From: Hydrogenophaga sp. | Lineage (GTDB): Bacteria; Pseudomonadota; Gammaproteobacteria; Burkholderiales; Burkholderiaceae_C | Direction of reading: 5' to 3' | DNA length: 64,000 bases | NCBI RefSeq assembly: GCF_030373245.1 | Contig: NZ_JAUCZF010000003.1 | Location: 372,001-436,000 of the forward strand | Shown: positions 27,381-39,218 of the stretch, piece by piece | Layout of the letters: each line of letters opens with the position of its first letter | Position numbering within the stretch: the stretch's first letter is position 1 | Made by a program: the position numbers and the translations under genes | The notes under the pieces: model-generated | Told to the model about the DNA's origin: nothing | Databases searched by the model: none | What the model saw: the letters and a program-made list of their open reading frames with translations, nothing else

Positions 27381-28592
27381 ATGCTGACGACGAACGCCCA
27401 CCCGACCGGCCGACACTTCCTGCAAATCCCCGGCCCCTCGCCGGTGCCTGACCGCATCCTGCGGGCCATCAGCTCGCCCACCATCGACCACCGAGGCCCG
27501 GAGTTTGGCCGTCTGGGTCTCAAGGTGCTGGCCGACATGCAGGCCATCTTCAAGACCCAGCATCCTGTGATGATTTACCCGGCCTCGGGCACCGGCGCCT
27601 GGGAAGCAGCGCTGGTCAACACGCTCAACGCGGGTGACCACGTGCTGATGTACGAAACCGGGCATTTCGCTTTCCTCTGGAACCGACTGGCCACACAACT
27701 GGGGCTGAAGACCGAGGTGCTCAGTCTGCCCGGCCTGGAAGGCTGGCGAAATGGCGTGCAGGCCGACCTGATCGAGCAGCGCCTGAAGGCCGACAGCGGC
27801 CACAGCATCAAGGCGGTGTGTGTGGTGCACAACGAAACCTCGACCGGCGTGACCAGCGACATCGCTGCCGTGCGGCGCGCCATCGACGCAGCCAAACACC
27901 CGGCCCTGCTGCTGGTCGACACGATCTCGGGCCTGGCTGGCGCCGATTTCCAGCACGATGCCTGGGGCATCGATGTGTCCATCAGCGGCTCGCAGAAGGG
28001 CCTGATGCTGCCTCCCGGCATCAGTTTCAACGCCCTCTCGCCCAAGGCGATCGAGGCCAGCAAGGCCTGCAAGACGCCGCGCAGCTACTGGGGCTGGGGC
28101 GAAATGCTGGAAATGAACAAGACCGGCTACTGGCCCTCTACCCCCAACACCAACCTGCTCTACGGCCTGAGCGAAGCCTGCGACATGCTGCTGGCCGACG
28201 GACTCGACAACGTCTTCGCCCGCCACCAGCGCTGGGCTGCGGGCGTGCGCGCCGCGGTCACCGCCTGGGGCCTGGCCATCCAGTGCGCCGACCCGGCGGT
28301 CTACTCGCCCATCCTCACCGGCGTGATGACACCCGAAGGGGTGGACGCCGACGCGGTGCGCAAAGTGATCTATGAGCGCTTCGACTGCTCGCTGGGCACC
28401 GGCCTAGGCAAGGTCAAGGGACGCATGTTCCGCATCGGCCACCTCGGCGACAGCAACGACCTGACACTGGTGGCCACGGTCGCTGGCTGCGAAATGGGTC
28501 TGAAGCTGGCCGGCGTGAAGCTGGCCGGCTCGGGCGTGCAGGCCATCATGGACCATTTCAGCAGCCACCCCGGCGGCCTCGCCAAGCCCTGA
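27381..28592 (+). CDS. Alanine/serine--glyoxylate-type aminotransferase (class V)
   Basis: This 403-residue fold-type I PLP enzyme begins HFLQIPGPSPVPDRILRAISSPTIDHRGPEF, the signature of serine/alanine-glyoxylate aminotransferases. The PLP lysine is in SISGSQKGLMLPPGISF, and VVHNETSTGV contacts the cofactor. It would move an amino group to glyoxylate or a similar short 2-oxo acid. It is the first gene of an operon with a TRAP transporter and acyl-CoA genes. ATG 27381 follows the operator. Confidence 0.9.
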   Translation: MLTTNAHPTGRHFLQIPGPSPVPDRILRAISSPTIDHRGPEFGRLGLKVLADMQAIFKTQHPVMIYPASGTGAWEAALVNTLNAGDHVLMYETGHFAFLWNRLATQLGLKTEVLSLPGLEGWRNGVQADLIEQRLKADSGHSIKAVCVVHNETSTGVTSDIAAVRRAIDAAKHPALLLVDTISGLAGADFQHDAWGIDVSISGSQKGLMLPPGISFNALSPKAIEASKACKTPRSYWGWGEMLEMNKTGYWPSTPNTNLLYGLSEACDMLLADGLDNVFARHQRWAAGVRAAVTAWGLAIQCADPAVYSPILTGVMTPEGVDADAVRKVIYERFDCSLGTGLGKVKGRMFRIGHLGDSNDLTLVATVAGCEMGLKLAGVKLAGSGVQAIMDHFSSHPGGLAKP

Positions 28593-28674
28593 ACCTTTCT
28601 GCCTTTCCGTGCCCCGTGTCGTCCGTGCAGGGGGTGCATCTTTTTCAGCGGACTCAACGACCAAGGAGACAGAC

Positions 28675-29703
28675 ATGCCGACCCATACCCTCAAGTTCCC
28701 GACCTTCACCGGCCCGCTGCGACAGGTCGCCGCTGCCGCCATCCTGGGTGCCAGCACGCTGCTGCTGGGCACGAGCATGGCCCATGCCCAGGTCGAGATC
28801 AAACTCGGCCACGTGGGTGGCCCAGGCTCGCTGTTCGAGCGCTCGGCCAACGAATTCGCGCGCCTGGCCAACGAGCGTCTGGGCAGCAAGGGCAAGGTGG
28901 TGGTGTTCGGCTCCAGCCAGCTTGGCAGCGATGCCGAGATGATGCAGAAGCTGCGCCTGGGCACGCTGGAGATGGCGCTGCCCTCCACCGTGATGTCGTC
29001 CACGGTGCCGGCATTCGGCATGTTCGAGATGCCGTACCTGGTCAAGAACCGCGACCATATGAAGAAGATCGAGGCCGAAGTGCTGCGCCCGACGCTGCTG
29101 CCGATGGCCGAAGAGAAGGGCTACAAGATCCTGGGCGTGTGGGAAAACGGCTTTCGGCACGTGACGAACAACGTGCGCCCGGTGGTCAAGCCCGAAGACC
29201 TCAAGGGCATGAAGCTGCGCGTGCCGCAGGGTGTGTGGCGGGTGAAGATGTTCCAGGCCTACGGTGCCAACCCCTCGCCCATGGCCTTGTCTGAAGTGTT
29301 CGTGGCGCTGCAGACGGGCGTGATGGACGGGCAGGAAAACCCGCTCACGCAGATCTACTCATCCAAGTTCCAGGAAGTGCAAAAGTTCCTCTCGACCACC
29401 GGGCACGTCTATACCCCGGCCTACCTCACGGCGGGCGCTCGCAAGTTCAACTCGCTGCCAGCCGATGTGCGTGAGATTCTGGAGAAGACCGCGCGCGATG
29501 TGCAGCCCTATGTGTACAAGACCGCGGCCGAGCTCGACGGCGAGCTGATCGCCAAGATCAAGGCTGCGGGCACCGCGGTGAACGAACCCGACAAGAACGC
29601 GTTCATCGCGGCCAGCAAGGCGGTGTACGAGGAATTCGGCAAGGAAGTACCTGGCGGCTCGGACCTGGTCAGCAAAGCCGTGGCCCTCGGCGCTGGTCTC
29701 TAA
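28675..29703 (+). CDS. TRAP transporter substrate-binding protein (DctP family), copy 1
   Basis: This 342-residue periplasmic receptor has a signal peptide cleaved after SMAHA (about residue 38). The mature part begins QVEIKLGHVGGPGSLFERSANEF. The conserved arginine/asparagine carboxylate-binding region is LKGMKLRVPQGVWRVKMFQAYGANPSPMALSEVFVALQTGVMDGQENP. It would bind an organic acid and hand it to the DctQM pair. AAGGAGA ends about seven bases before ATG 28675, fixing the start. Confidence 0.93.
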   Translation: MPTHTLKFPTFTGPLRQVAAAAILGASTLLLGTSMAHAQVEIKLGHVGGPGSLFERSANEFARLANERLGSKGKVVVFGSSQLGSDAEMMQKLRLGTLEMALPSTVMSSTVPAFGMFEMPYLVKNRDHMKKIEAEVLRPTLLPMAEEKGYKILGVWENGFRHVTNNVRPVVKPEDLKGMKLRVPQGVWRVKMFQAYGANPSPMALSEVFVALQTGVMDGQENPLTQIYSSKFQEVQKFLSTTGHVYTPAYLTAGARKFNSLPADVREILEKTARDVQPYVYKTAAELDGELIAKIKAAGTAVNEPDKNAFIAASKAVYEEFGKEVPGGSDLVSKAVALGAGL

Positions 29704-29721
29704 GCACTGCTTCTACCCCCA

Positions 29722-29750
29722 GCCCATGCGCCCGGGTCCGGCGCATGGGC
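29722..29750 (+). terminator. Strong intra-operon hairpin between dctP and dctQ
   Basis: The arms GCCCATGCGCC (29722-29732) and GGCGCATGGGC (29740-29750) pair perfectly around a 7-base loop. Only a weak T-rich stretch (CTCTTTGTTCT) follows. It probably attenuates transcription or protects the upstream mRNA, so that more binding protein than permease is made. Confidence 0.7.
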
Positions 29751-29787
29751 GCCTCTTTGTTCTCGTTTTGCCCAAGGATGATCCACT

Positions 29788-30345
29788 GTGTTCTTCACTT
29801 TGAGAACTGCGTTTGATCGCGCGCTGACGGCTTTCGTCATCCTGCTGCTGACGTCGCTGGCCGTCATCGTGCTGATGGGGGTGGTCTACCGCAAGCTGGG
29901 GATTCCCATGGTCTGGTACGACGAGGTCGCCTCCATCGCCCTGGCCTGGTTGACGTACTACGGCGCTGCACTCGCCGCGCTCAAGCGGGCGCACATCGGA
30001 TTTCCGGGTCTGGTCAACGCCATGCCACCCGCCCTTCGCGTGGCCGCCGTGCTGTTTGCCGAGGCGGTGGTGATCACTTTCTTTGCGGTGCTGGCCTGGT
30101 ATGGCTACCAGGTGCTGGTGATCCTGGAGGGCGATGCCATGGTGAGCCTGCCCTGGGTGCCCACGCGGTTCACCCAGTCGGTAATACCGATCGGGGCGGT
30201 GCTGTTCATCCTGGCCCAGCTGCTCAGCCTGCCCGAGTTGCTGGCGCAGGCGCGCGGCGCAGGCGTGGTTGATGCGGAGCGGATGGAGATGGAGAAAGAA
30301 CTCCAGAAAGCAGAAAAAGACCTTCAGAAGGCGATGCAAAAATGA
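29788..30345 (+). CDS. TRAP transporter small permease (DctQ family), copy 1
   Basis: This 185-residue inner-membrane protein has four helices: FVILLLTSLAVIVLMGVVYR, VASIALAWLTYYGAALAALKR, VAAVLFAEAVVITFFAVLAWYGY and VIPIGAVLFILAQLLSLPELL. The WYDEVASIALAWLTYYGAALA segment is the family signature. It ends in an unusual charged coiled-coil-like tail (MEMEKELQKAEKDLQKAMQK). The start is GTG 29788. Its stop overlaps the large-permease start by four bases. Confidence 0.92.
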   Translation: MFFTLRTAFDRALTAFVILLLTSLAVIVLMGVVYRKLGIPMVWYDEVASIALAWLTYYGAALAALKRAHIGFPGLVNAMPPALRVAAVLFAEAVVITFFAVLAWYGYQVLVILEGDAMVSLPWVPTRFTQSVIPIGAVLFILAQLLSLPELLAQARGAGVVDAERMEMEKELQKAEKDLQKAMQK

Positions 30346-31625
30346 TTTCCGTCCTGATGTTCCTGGGCCTGCTGGCCCTGATCCTGATCAACGTGCCGAT
30401 TGGCGTGGCCCTGGGCGTGGTGGCCATGGTGGCCATGGTGCTGCTGGGCAGTCCAGACGACCTGCTGAGCGCTGCCATCACGATGTTCTCGGGTGCCACC
30501 AGCTTCCCGCTGCTGGCGATCCCCCTGTTCATCCTGGCGGGTGCCATCATGAACTCGTCCAGCTTGTCGCGACGGCTGATTGCCTTTGCCTCGGCCCTGT
30601 TCGGATTCATCAAGGGCGGCCTGGCCATGGTGAACATCGGCACCTCGCTGTTCTTCGCCGAAATCTCGGGATCCGCCGTGGCCGACGTGGCCGCCATGGG
30701 CTCGATCCTGATCCCGGCGATGAAGAAAAAGGGCTACCCCAAGGAGTTCGCGGCCGCCGTGACCTCGTCATCTGCGACGCTGGCCATCATCATCCCGCCG
30801 TCTATCCCGATGATTCTTTATGCGGTGATGGCGGAAGCCTCGGTGGTGCAGATTTTTGTGGCCGGTATCGTGCCCGGCATTCTGGGCGGCGGCGGCATGA
30901 TGGCGCTGGCCTACTGGTACGCCAAACGCTACAACTACCCGGTGGAAGAGGTGTTCAGCGGCAAGCGGCTGTGGACCACTTTCAAGGATGCAGCCTGGGC
31001 ATTCCTGTTGCCCATGATCATCCTGGGCGGCATCTTCGGCGGCATTGTCACCGCCACCGAAGGCGCGGCGCTGGCCGTGCTGGCAGCCTTGTTCATCGGC
31101 GGTGTGATCTACCGCGAGCTGAACTTCAAGCACCTGTACGAATGCATGGTCGAAGGCGCGGTGCAGACGGCCGTGGTGATGCTGCTGGTGGCCTCTTCCG
31201 CCCTGCTCGGCCACCTGCTGACCGAGCAGCAGATGCCGCAGCAGCTGGCGAACTGGATCTCGTCGCTGACGCAGAACAAGTACGCGGTGCTGGCCATCCT
31301 CAACATCTTCTTCCTGATGGTGGGTCTGTTCCTGCATTCCGCGGCGGCCATCATCCTGGTGGTGCCGATCGTGATGCCGCTGGTGAAGGCGGTGGGCATT
31401 GATCCCGTGCACTTCGGTCTGATCGTCACGCTGAACCTGGGCATCGGCCAGCAAACGCCTCCCGTGGCCAGCGTGCTCGCCACCGCCTGCTCCATCGCCA
31501 AGGCCGACATGTGGAAGGTGACCCAGGTCAACCTGCCCTTCATCGGCATCCTGGTGGCGCTGCTCCTCATGGTGACCTACATCCCGGCAATCCCGATGTT
31601 CCTGGTGGAGTATTTTTACAGGTAG
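30342..31625 (+). CDS. TRAP transporter large permease (DctM family), copy 1
   Basis: This 427-residue permease has about twelve membrane segments of the DctM/ion-transporter superfamily. Typical parts are FFAEISGSAVADVAAMGSILIPAMKKKGY, SSSATLAIIIPPSIPMILYAVMAEASV, FGGIVTATEGAALAVLAA and LGIGQQTPPVASVLATAC. It moves the substrate with sodium or proton symport together with DctQ and DctP. Translation is coupled to dctQ. Confidence 0.94.
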   Translation: MISVLMFLGLLALILINVPIGVALGVVAMVAMVLLGSPDDLLSAAITMFSGATSFPLLAIPLFILAGAIMNSSSLSRRLIAFASALFGFIKGGLAMVNIGTSLFFAEISGSAVADVAAMGSILIPAMKKKGYPKEFAAAVTSSSATLAIIIPPSIPMILYAVMAEASVVQIFVAGIVPGILGGGGMMALAYWYAKRYNYPVEEVFSGKRLWTTFKDAAWAFLLPMIILGGIFGGIVTATEGAALAVLAALFIGGVIYRELNFKHLYECMVEGAVQTAVVMLLVASSALLGHLLTEQQMPQQLANWISSLTQNKYAVLAILNIFFLMVGLFLHSAAAIILVVPIVMPLVKAVGIDPVHFGLIVTLNLGIGQQTPPVASVLATACSIAKADMWKVTQVNLPFIGILVALLLMVTYIPAIPMFLVEYFYR

Positions 31626-31840
31626 CCCCCCGCGCCGGCTTCGCCTTGTCTTGCAGACCGCGTCGGTGCCAGAGCCACCGACTCTTCGGGCTGTCCAAGC
31701 CTGCGCAGGCAGGCTTTGAGTCGCGGCCCTCAGCCCCCAAGGGAGCGGCACTGGCGATCTGACATAGCCAGTCCTGCGGTGCCCTGAGCCCACTTCCCTT
31801 CGTACGCCGAATGGTCCTTCAGCATTGAGGAGCAAGTTTC
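31626..31840. other. 215-bp gap with repeat-like, GC-rich sequence
   Basis: It separates the TRAP permease from the crotonase gene on the same strand. It contains inverted short repeats (GCCTGCGCAGGC near 31700) and CTCAGCCCCCAAGGGAG, like the C-run/G-run hairpins of other intergenic repeats here. No gene is seen. GAGGAGCAAG about 12 bases before 31841 is the ribosome binding site of the next gene. Confidence 0.5.
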
Positions 31841-32623
31841 ATGAGTTCAGATTCCGGTGAAGTGACCCTGGCTGTCGAAGCCGGCGTGGCGCAGGTGGTG
31901 TTCAACCGCCCGCAGGCGCGCAATGCCATGACCTGGGCAATGTACGAGCAGCTCGTGTCCATCAGCCGGCAGTTGAGTGCCGAGCGCGACGTGCGCGCGG
32001 CGGTGTTTCGCGGCGCTGGCGGCCAGGCCTTTGTGGCGGGCACCGACATCGAGCAGTTCACCGCCTTCCGGACCGGCGAGGACGGCGTGGCCTACGAACG
32101 GCAGATCGAAGCCTGCATCGAGCTGCTGTGTGGCCTGCACATGCCCACCGTGGCGGTGGTGGAGGGCTGGTGCGTGGGTGGTGGCCTGGCCATCGCCACG
32201 GCCTGCGACTTCCGCCTGGCGACGCCGGGCGCCAAGTTCGGCGTGCCCATCGCCAAGACCCTGGGCAACTGCCTGTCGATCCAGAACGTGGCGCGTCTGC
32301 GCGCGGCCTTCGGCGCTCAGCGCTGCAAGCGCATGCTGATGCTGGCCGAATTCATCGATGCCGACGAGGCGCTGGCCTGCGGCTACCTGCATGCCATTGA
32401 CACGCCCGACAACATCGGCGCAGCAGCCACCGCTCTGACGCAACGGCTCGGTGCGCTGGCACCCGTCACCCAGCGCGTGAGCAAGGCAGCCATAGAGCGC
32501 CTGGCCACGCACGATCTTGCGGCATCTGACGACCTGATCCGCACCGCTTATGGCAGCGACGACTTTCACGAAGGCGTGGCTGCCTTCGTGGCCAAACGCA
32601 GCCCCGTCTGGAGCGGCCAATGA
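31841..32623 (+). CDS. Crotonase-fold (enoyl-CoA hydratase/isomerase family) protein
   Basis: This 260-residue crotonase-fold protein keeps the oxyanion-hole glycines (VEGWCVGGGLAIATACDFRLATPGAKFG) and the first oxyanion segment (GQAFVAGTDIEQF). The position of the first catalytic glutamate of enoyl-CoA hydratase is occupied by VPIAKTLGN, and the second glutamate is also not obvious. It may be an isomerase, hydrolase or decarboxylase rather than a hydratase. Its stop overlaps the CoA-transferase start by four bases, so it probably acts on that enzyme's product. Confidence 0.86.
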   Translation: MSSDSGEVTLAVEAGVAQVVFNRPQARNAMTWAMYEQLVSISRQLSAERDVRAAVFRGAGGQAFVAGTDIEQFTAFRTGEDGVAYERQIEACIELLCGLHMPTVAVVEGWCVGGGLAIATACDFRLATPGAKFGVPIAKTLGNCLSIQNVARLRAAFGAQRCKRMLMLAEFIDADEALACGYLHAIDTPDNIGAAATALTQRLGALAPVTQRVSKAAIERLATHDLAASDDLIRTAYGSDDFHEGVAAFVAKRSPVWSGQ

Positions 32624-33840
32624 AAACATCCACCGGACCGCTGGCCGGACTGCGGGTGCTGGAGATCACCCAGATCATGTCTGGCCCGACCTGTGGCCTG
32701 CTGCTGGCCGACATGGGCGCGGACGTGATCAAGATCGAAAAACTCGAAGGCGGCGACGATGCGCGCGGCTACCGCGACCCCCAGGTGGGCGGTGTGTCGG
32801 CTCCGTTCATGATGATGAACCGCAACAAGCGCGGTCTGGCGCTCGACCTCAAGCACCCGGAGGGTCGCGCCCTGCTTCGGCGCATGGCGAAGCAGGCCGA
32901 CGTGCTGGTGGAGAATTTTCGCGGTGGCACCATGGACAAGCTCGGCCTGGGCTTTGAGACCCTGCGCGCCGACAACCCGGGCCTGATCTTCTGCGCCATC
33001 AGCGGCTACGGCCGCACCGGGCCCTACGCCGACAAAGGCGGCTTCGACCTGATCGCACAAGGCTTTGCCGGCCTGATGTCGGTCACTGGCGAGCCCGGTC
33101 GACCACCGGCCAAGAGCGGCAATGCGGTGTCCGACATGAACGCCGGCATCCTGGGCGCGCTCGGCATCCTCGCCGCTTACATCCACAAGCTCAAGACCGG
33201 CGAAGGCCAGCTGGTCGACACCTCGCTGGCCGACGCGGCGTTGCAGCAAACCTACTGGCATGCCGCGGTGTGGTTCGCCACCCGCCAGTCGCCCGAACCC
33301 ACCGGTTCGGCGCACATCCTCACCGCGCCCTACCAGGCCTTCGAGGCCAGCGACGGCTGGATCAACATCGGCGGCGCCAACCAGGCCAACTGGGAGCGCA
33401 TCTGCACGGTGCTGGGCCACCCCGAGTGGCGCGAAGACCCGCGCTTCGCCACCAACCGCGACCGCATGGCAAACCGCGACACCCTGGTGGCATTGATGAA
33501 CGGCGTGGTGCGCCAGCGTACGCGCGAGGCCTGGCAGGCCGACTTCGACGCCGCCGGTGTGCCGGCCGGCCCGGTGCACACCATCGGAGAAGCGCTGTCT
33601 CACCCGCAGACGCTGGCGCGCGGCATGGTGGTGGAACTGCAGCACCCGCAGGCCGGTACGACGCAGGCCATCGGCTGCCCGATCCATTTTTCGGCCACCC
33701 CCACTGACACCGGAGCTCCCGCACCGCTGCTGGGACAGCACTCGCGCGAAATCCTGCGCGAGTATGGCCTGGCGGACAGCGAGATCAATGCCCTGGTGGC
33801 CGCGGGCGCGGTGGCGGAGCCTTCGCCTCTGCCGAGCTGA
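32620..33840 (+). CDS. CaiB/BaiF-type class III CoA-transferase
   Basis: This 406-residue interlocked-dimer enzyme transfers CoA between acids. It opens GPLAGLRVLEITQIMSGPTCGLLLADMGADVIKIEKLEGGDDAR. The catalytic aspartate sits in NAVSDMNAGILGALGILAAY, and GYGRTGPYADKGGFDLIAQGFAGLMSVTG is typical. Coupled to the crotonase gene, it is the last gene of the TRAP operon, so the imported acid or a derivative is probably activated to a CoA thioester here. The acid itself cannot be named from sequence. Confidence 0.93.
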   Translation: MKTSTGPLAGLRVLEITQIMSGPTCGLLLADMGADVIKIEKLEGGDDARGYRDPQVGGVSAPFMMMNRNKRGLALDLKHPEGRALLRRMAKQADVLVENFRGGTMDKLGLGFETLRADNPGLIFCAISGYGRTGPYADKGGFDLIAQGFAGLMSVTGEPGRPPAKSGNAVSDMNAGILGALGILAAYIHKLKTGEGQLVDTSLADAALQQTYWHAAVWFATRQSPEPTGSAHILTAPYQAFEASDGWINIGGANQANWERICTVLGHPEWREDPRFATNRDRMANRDTLVALMNGVVRQRTREAWQADFDAAGVPAGPVHTIGEALSHPQTLARGMVVELQHPQAGTTQAIGCPIHFSATPTDTGAPAPLLGQHSREILREYGLADSEINALVAAGAVAEPSPLPS

Positions 33841-33913
33841 GGCAAGTTGAACTCAGGCGGAGACCGCCTGGCTGACCGTCGACCCGATCAGACCGGGCCG
33901 ACGATCCGGTCGT

Positions 33914-36559
<2,646 letters not shown>

Positions 36560-36810
36560 GGTGGCCTTGGGTGGGTTCGGGTCGGTCGGGATATGGTGCA
36601 CAGGAGGCGGTGCAACAAACCCGCTATTTTCCAACACTTCCGCGTCGCCCCGCGGGGTGGCGCCCGGCTGCGTTTGCCGACTGGCTGGTCCCATCGAACC
36701 GGTCGCTGGCGGCACTGCAGCCCCGGCGCCAAAGGGCTATGCTCATGGATGGCGCGCGAGCGGGCCTGCCCCAAGCCCTCGCCACACCCCTTTCTGACCG
36801 GAGACACCGC

Positions 36811-38289
36811 ATGGACATGAAGACCTCACCCCTGGCCCAGCTCAAGGACCCGACCCTGCTCAAGACCGACGCCCTGGTCAACGGCCAGTGGCTCAAAGGC
36901 GCGAGCCGATTCGACGTGCTCGACCCGGCGACAGGCCACAAGCTGGCCGACGTGGCCAACCTGGGCCCGGCAGACACCGAAGCGGCGATTGCCGCCGCCA
37001 ACTCCGCCTGGCCCGCTTGGAAAGGCAAGACCGCCAAAGAGCGCAGCATCATCCTGCGCAGGTGGTACGACCTGCTCATGGCCAACCAGGACGACCTGGG
37101 CCGCATCATGACCGCCGAGCAAGGCAAGCCCTTGCCCGAGGCCAAGGGCGAGGTGGCGTACGGCGCCAGCTTTGTGGAGTGGTTCGCCGAAGAGGCCAAG
37201 CGCGTCAACGGCGAAACCCTGCCGCAGTTCGACAACAACCGCCGCCTGATGGTGCTCAAGCAGCCCATCGGCGTGTGCGCCGCCATCACGCCCTGGAATT
37301 TCCCGCTGGCCATGATCACGCGCAAGGTCGCGCCCGCGCTGGCGGCCGGCTGCCCGGTCATCATCAAGCCGGCTGAACTCACGCCACTGACCGCGCTGGC
37401 CGCTGCCGAGCTGGCGATCCGTGCCGGCATCCCGGCCGGCGTGCTCAACATGATCACGGCTGACGCCGACAACTCGATTGCCGTGGGCAAGGTGCTGTGC
37501 GCCAGCGACGTGGTGCGCCACATCTCCTTCACCGGCTCCACCGAGGTGGGCCGCATCCTGATGGCACAGAGCGCGCCCACGGTCAAGAAAATGTCGCTGG
37601 AACTGGGTGGCAACGCGCCCTTCATCGTATTCAACGACGCCGACATCGACAGCGCAGTGGAAGGCGCTTTCGCCAGCAAGTACCGCAACGCCGGCCAGAC
37701 CTGCGTCTGCTCCAACCGCCTGTATGTGCAGAGTGGCGTGTACGACGAGTTCGTGCAGAAGTTCGCCGCCAAGGTGAAGACCGCCAAGGTCGGCAACGGT
37801 TTTGAAGAGGGCGTGAACCAGGGCCCGCTGATCGAGGAAGCGGCGCTGCAAAAGGTGCAGCGCCATGTGGATGACGCCGTGGCCAAGGGCGCCCGCGTGC
37901 TCGCCGGTGGCAAGCGCCTGGCGGGCCAGTTCTTCGAGCCCACCGTGGTGGCCGACGCCACCGCCGACATGCTCTGCGCCAGGGAGGAGACCTTTGGCCC
38001 GTTCGCGCCCGTGTTCAAGTTCGAGCAGGAGCAGGAAGCCATCGACGCGGCCAACAACACCGAGTTTGGCCTCGCCAGCTACTTCTACAGCCGCGACATC
38101 GGCCGCATCTACCGCATGGCCGAAGCACTGGAATACGGCATGGTCGGCATCAACGTCGGCATCCTGGCGACCGAACACGTGCCCTTTGGCGGCGTGAAAC
38201 AGTCCGGCCTCGGGCGCGAAGGCTCGCACCACGGCATGGACGACTACGTGGAAATCAAGTACCTCTGCCTCGGGGACATCCTGAAATGA
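36811..38289 (+). CDS. gabD: NAD(P)-dependent succinate-semialdehyde dehydrogenase
   Basis: This 492-residue aldehyde dehydrogenase oxidises succinate semialdehyde to succinate. Cofactor site: AITPWNFPLAMITRKVAPALAAGCPVIIKPAE and FTGSTEVGRIL. The catalytic glutamate is in LELGGNAPFIV and the catalytic cysteine in NAGQTCVCSNRLYV. The C-terminal GMVGINVGILATEHVPFGGVKQSGLGREGSHHGMDDYVEIKY is typical of GabD. Its stop overlaps the start of the next gene. The gene is divergent from alaS across a 251-bp region without a clear regulatory motif. Confidence 0.93.
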   Translation: MDMKTSPLAQLKDPTLLKTDALVNGQWLKGASRFDVLDPATGHKLADVANLGPADTEAAIAAANSAWPAWKGKTAKERSIILRRWYDLLMANQDDLGRIMTAEQGKPLPEAKGEVAYGASFVEWFAEEAKRVNGETLPQFDNNRRLMVLKQPIGVCAAITPWNFPLAMITRKVAPALAAGCPVIIKPAELTPLTALAAAELAIRAGIPAGVLNMITADADNSIAVGKVLCASDVVRHISFTGSTEVGRILMAQSAPTVKKMSLELGGNAPFIVFNDADIDSAVEGAFASKYRNAGQTCVCSNRLYVQSGVYDEFVQKFAAKVKTAKVGNGFEEGVNQGPLIEEAALQKVQRHVDDAVAKGARVLAGGKRLAGQFFEPTVVADATADMLCAREETFGPFAPVFKFEQEQEAIDAANNTEFGLASYFYSRDIGRIYRMAEALEYGMVGINVGILATEHVPFGGVKQSGLGREGSHHGMDDYVEIKYLCLGDILK

Positions 38290-38747
38290 ACGCGGTGCGC
38301 CGCGCGCTGCTGCTGGCGGTGACCCTGGCTCTCTGCGCCTGCGCCAGCTTCGCTCCGGGTGATCCGCCTCAGGTTGACGTGGTGGGTGTTCAACCGCTGC
38401 AGGGCCAGGGCATGGAGCTGCGCATGCTGGTGAAGCTGCGCGTGATCAACCCCAACGACACGCCCATCGAGTACGACGGCGTCTATCTGGAAATGGATGT
38501 GCGCGGCAAGCGCTTCGCCAGCGGCGTGAGTGACATGCGAGGCGCGGTGCCACGCTTTGGCGAGGCCGTGCTCAGCGTGCCGGTCAGCGTCCCGGCAGTG
38601 GCGATGCTGCGCCAGGCGTTGGGCATGGCTCAGGGTGACACCAGCAGCATCGGCTACGTCATCAGCGGCAAGCTCTCAGGCCCGCAGTGGCGGAATACGC
38701 GCTTCAGCTCGGAAGGCGAGTTCAAGCTGCCCGAGGGCATGCGCTGA
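38286..38747 (+). CDS. LEA14/WHy-domain putative lipoprotein
   Basis: This 153-residue protein has a signal peptide (RALLLAVTLALCACASFAPG) ending in closely spaced cysteines (17 and 19) that could serve as a lipobox. One WHy (LEA type 2) beta-sandwich domain follows: VVGVQPLQGQGMELRMLVKLRVINPNDTPIEYDGVYLEMDVRGKRFASG. Such proteins sit in the periplasm or outer membrane and are linked to desiccation and stress tolerance. Its start overlaps the gabD stop by four bases. Confidence 0.78.
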   Translation: MNAVRRALLLAVTLALCACASFAPGDPPQVDVVGVQPLQGQGMELRMLVKLRVINPNDTPIEYDGVYLEMDVRGKRFASGVSDMRGAVPRFGEAVLSVPVSVPAVAMLRQALGMAQGDTSSIGYVISGKLSGPQWRNTRFSSEGEFKLPEGMR

Positions 38748-38759
38748 AGGCACTCCGAG

Positions 38760-39218
38760 TCAGTTGATCACCTTCCAGCTGCCATCGGCCTGCCGACAGG
38801 CGGTGCCGTAAACCGTTTCGGGCTGCCCACCAATCAGCGCCTTCACCGAGTATTCACGACAAGGCCCCACCGCAGACTCGTAGGTGCGCGTTGGCGTCAC
38901 GGTGTACTGGTTGCGGGTGTCGGGATTGACCCAGGTGGAAGGCACCGAGGTGCGCACCGACTCCAGCGCATGCGCAGTCTTGAGGCGGTCGGTCTCGTCC
39001 ATGGAAAGGCCCACGTTGCCGCCGATGCTGGCGCCCACAATGGTGCCCAAAATCGTCGCCACGGTGCGCCCGGACCCTCTGCCCACCTGGTTGCCGATGA
39101 CTCCGCCCAGAATGCCGCCCACCACCATGCCAGTCTGCTCCTGGGTCGGCGGCGTGCTGCAGCCGGCCAGTGCCAGGGCCACCAGCGGAATGGCCAGCAG
39201 GGTGCGATGTGTGATCAT
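38760..39218 (-). CDS. Glycine-zipper outer-membrane lipoprotein
   Basis: This 152-residue lipoprotein has a clear lipobox (PLVALALAGC, cysteine at about residue 20). A glycine-zipper segment follows (GMVVGGILGGVIGNQVGRGSGRTVATILGTIVGASIGGNVG), then a soluble C-terminal domain (QYTVTPTRTYESAVGPCREYSVKALIGGQPETVYGTACRQADGSWKV) seen in rickettsial 17-kDa-antigen-like surface proteins. It is probably outer-membrane anchored. The start is ATG 39218; the longer frame adds residues ahead of the signal. Confidence 0.85.
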   Translation of the reverse strand: MITHRTLLAIPLVALALAGCSTPPTQEQTGMVVGGILGGVIGNQVGRGSGRTVATILGTIVGASIGGNVGLSMDETDRLKTAHALESVRTSVPSTWVNPDTRNQYTVTPTRTYESAVGPCREYSVKALIGGQPETVYGTACRQADGSWKVIN

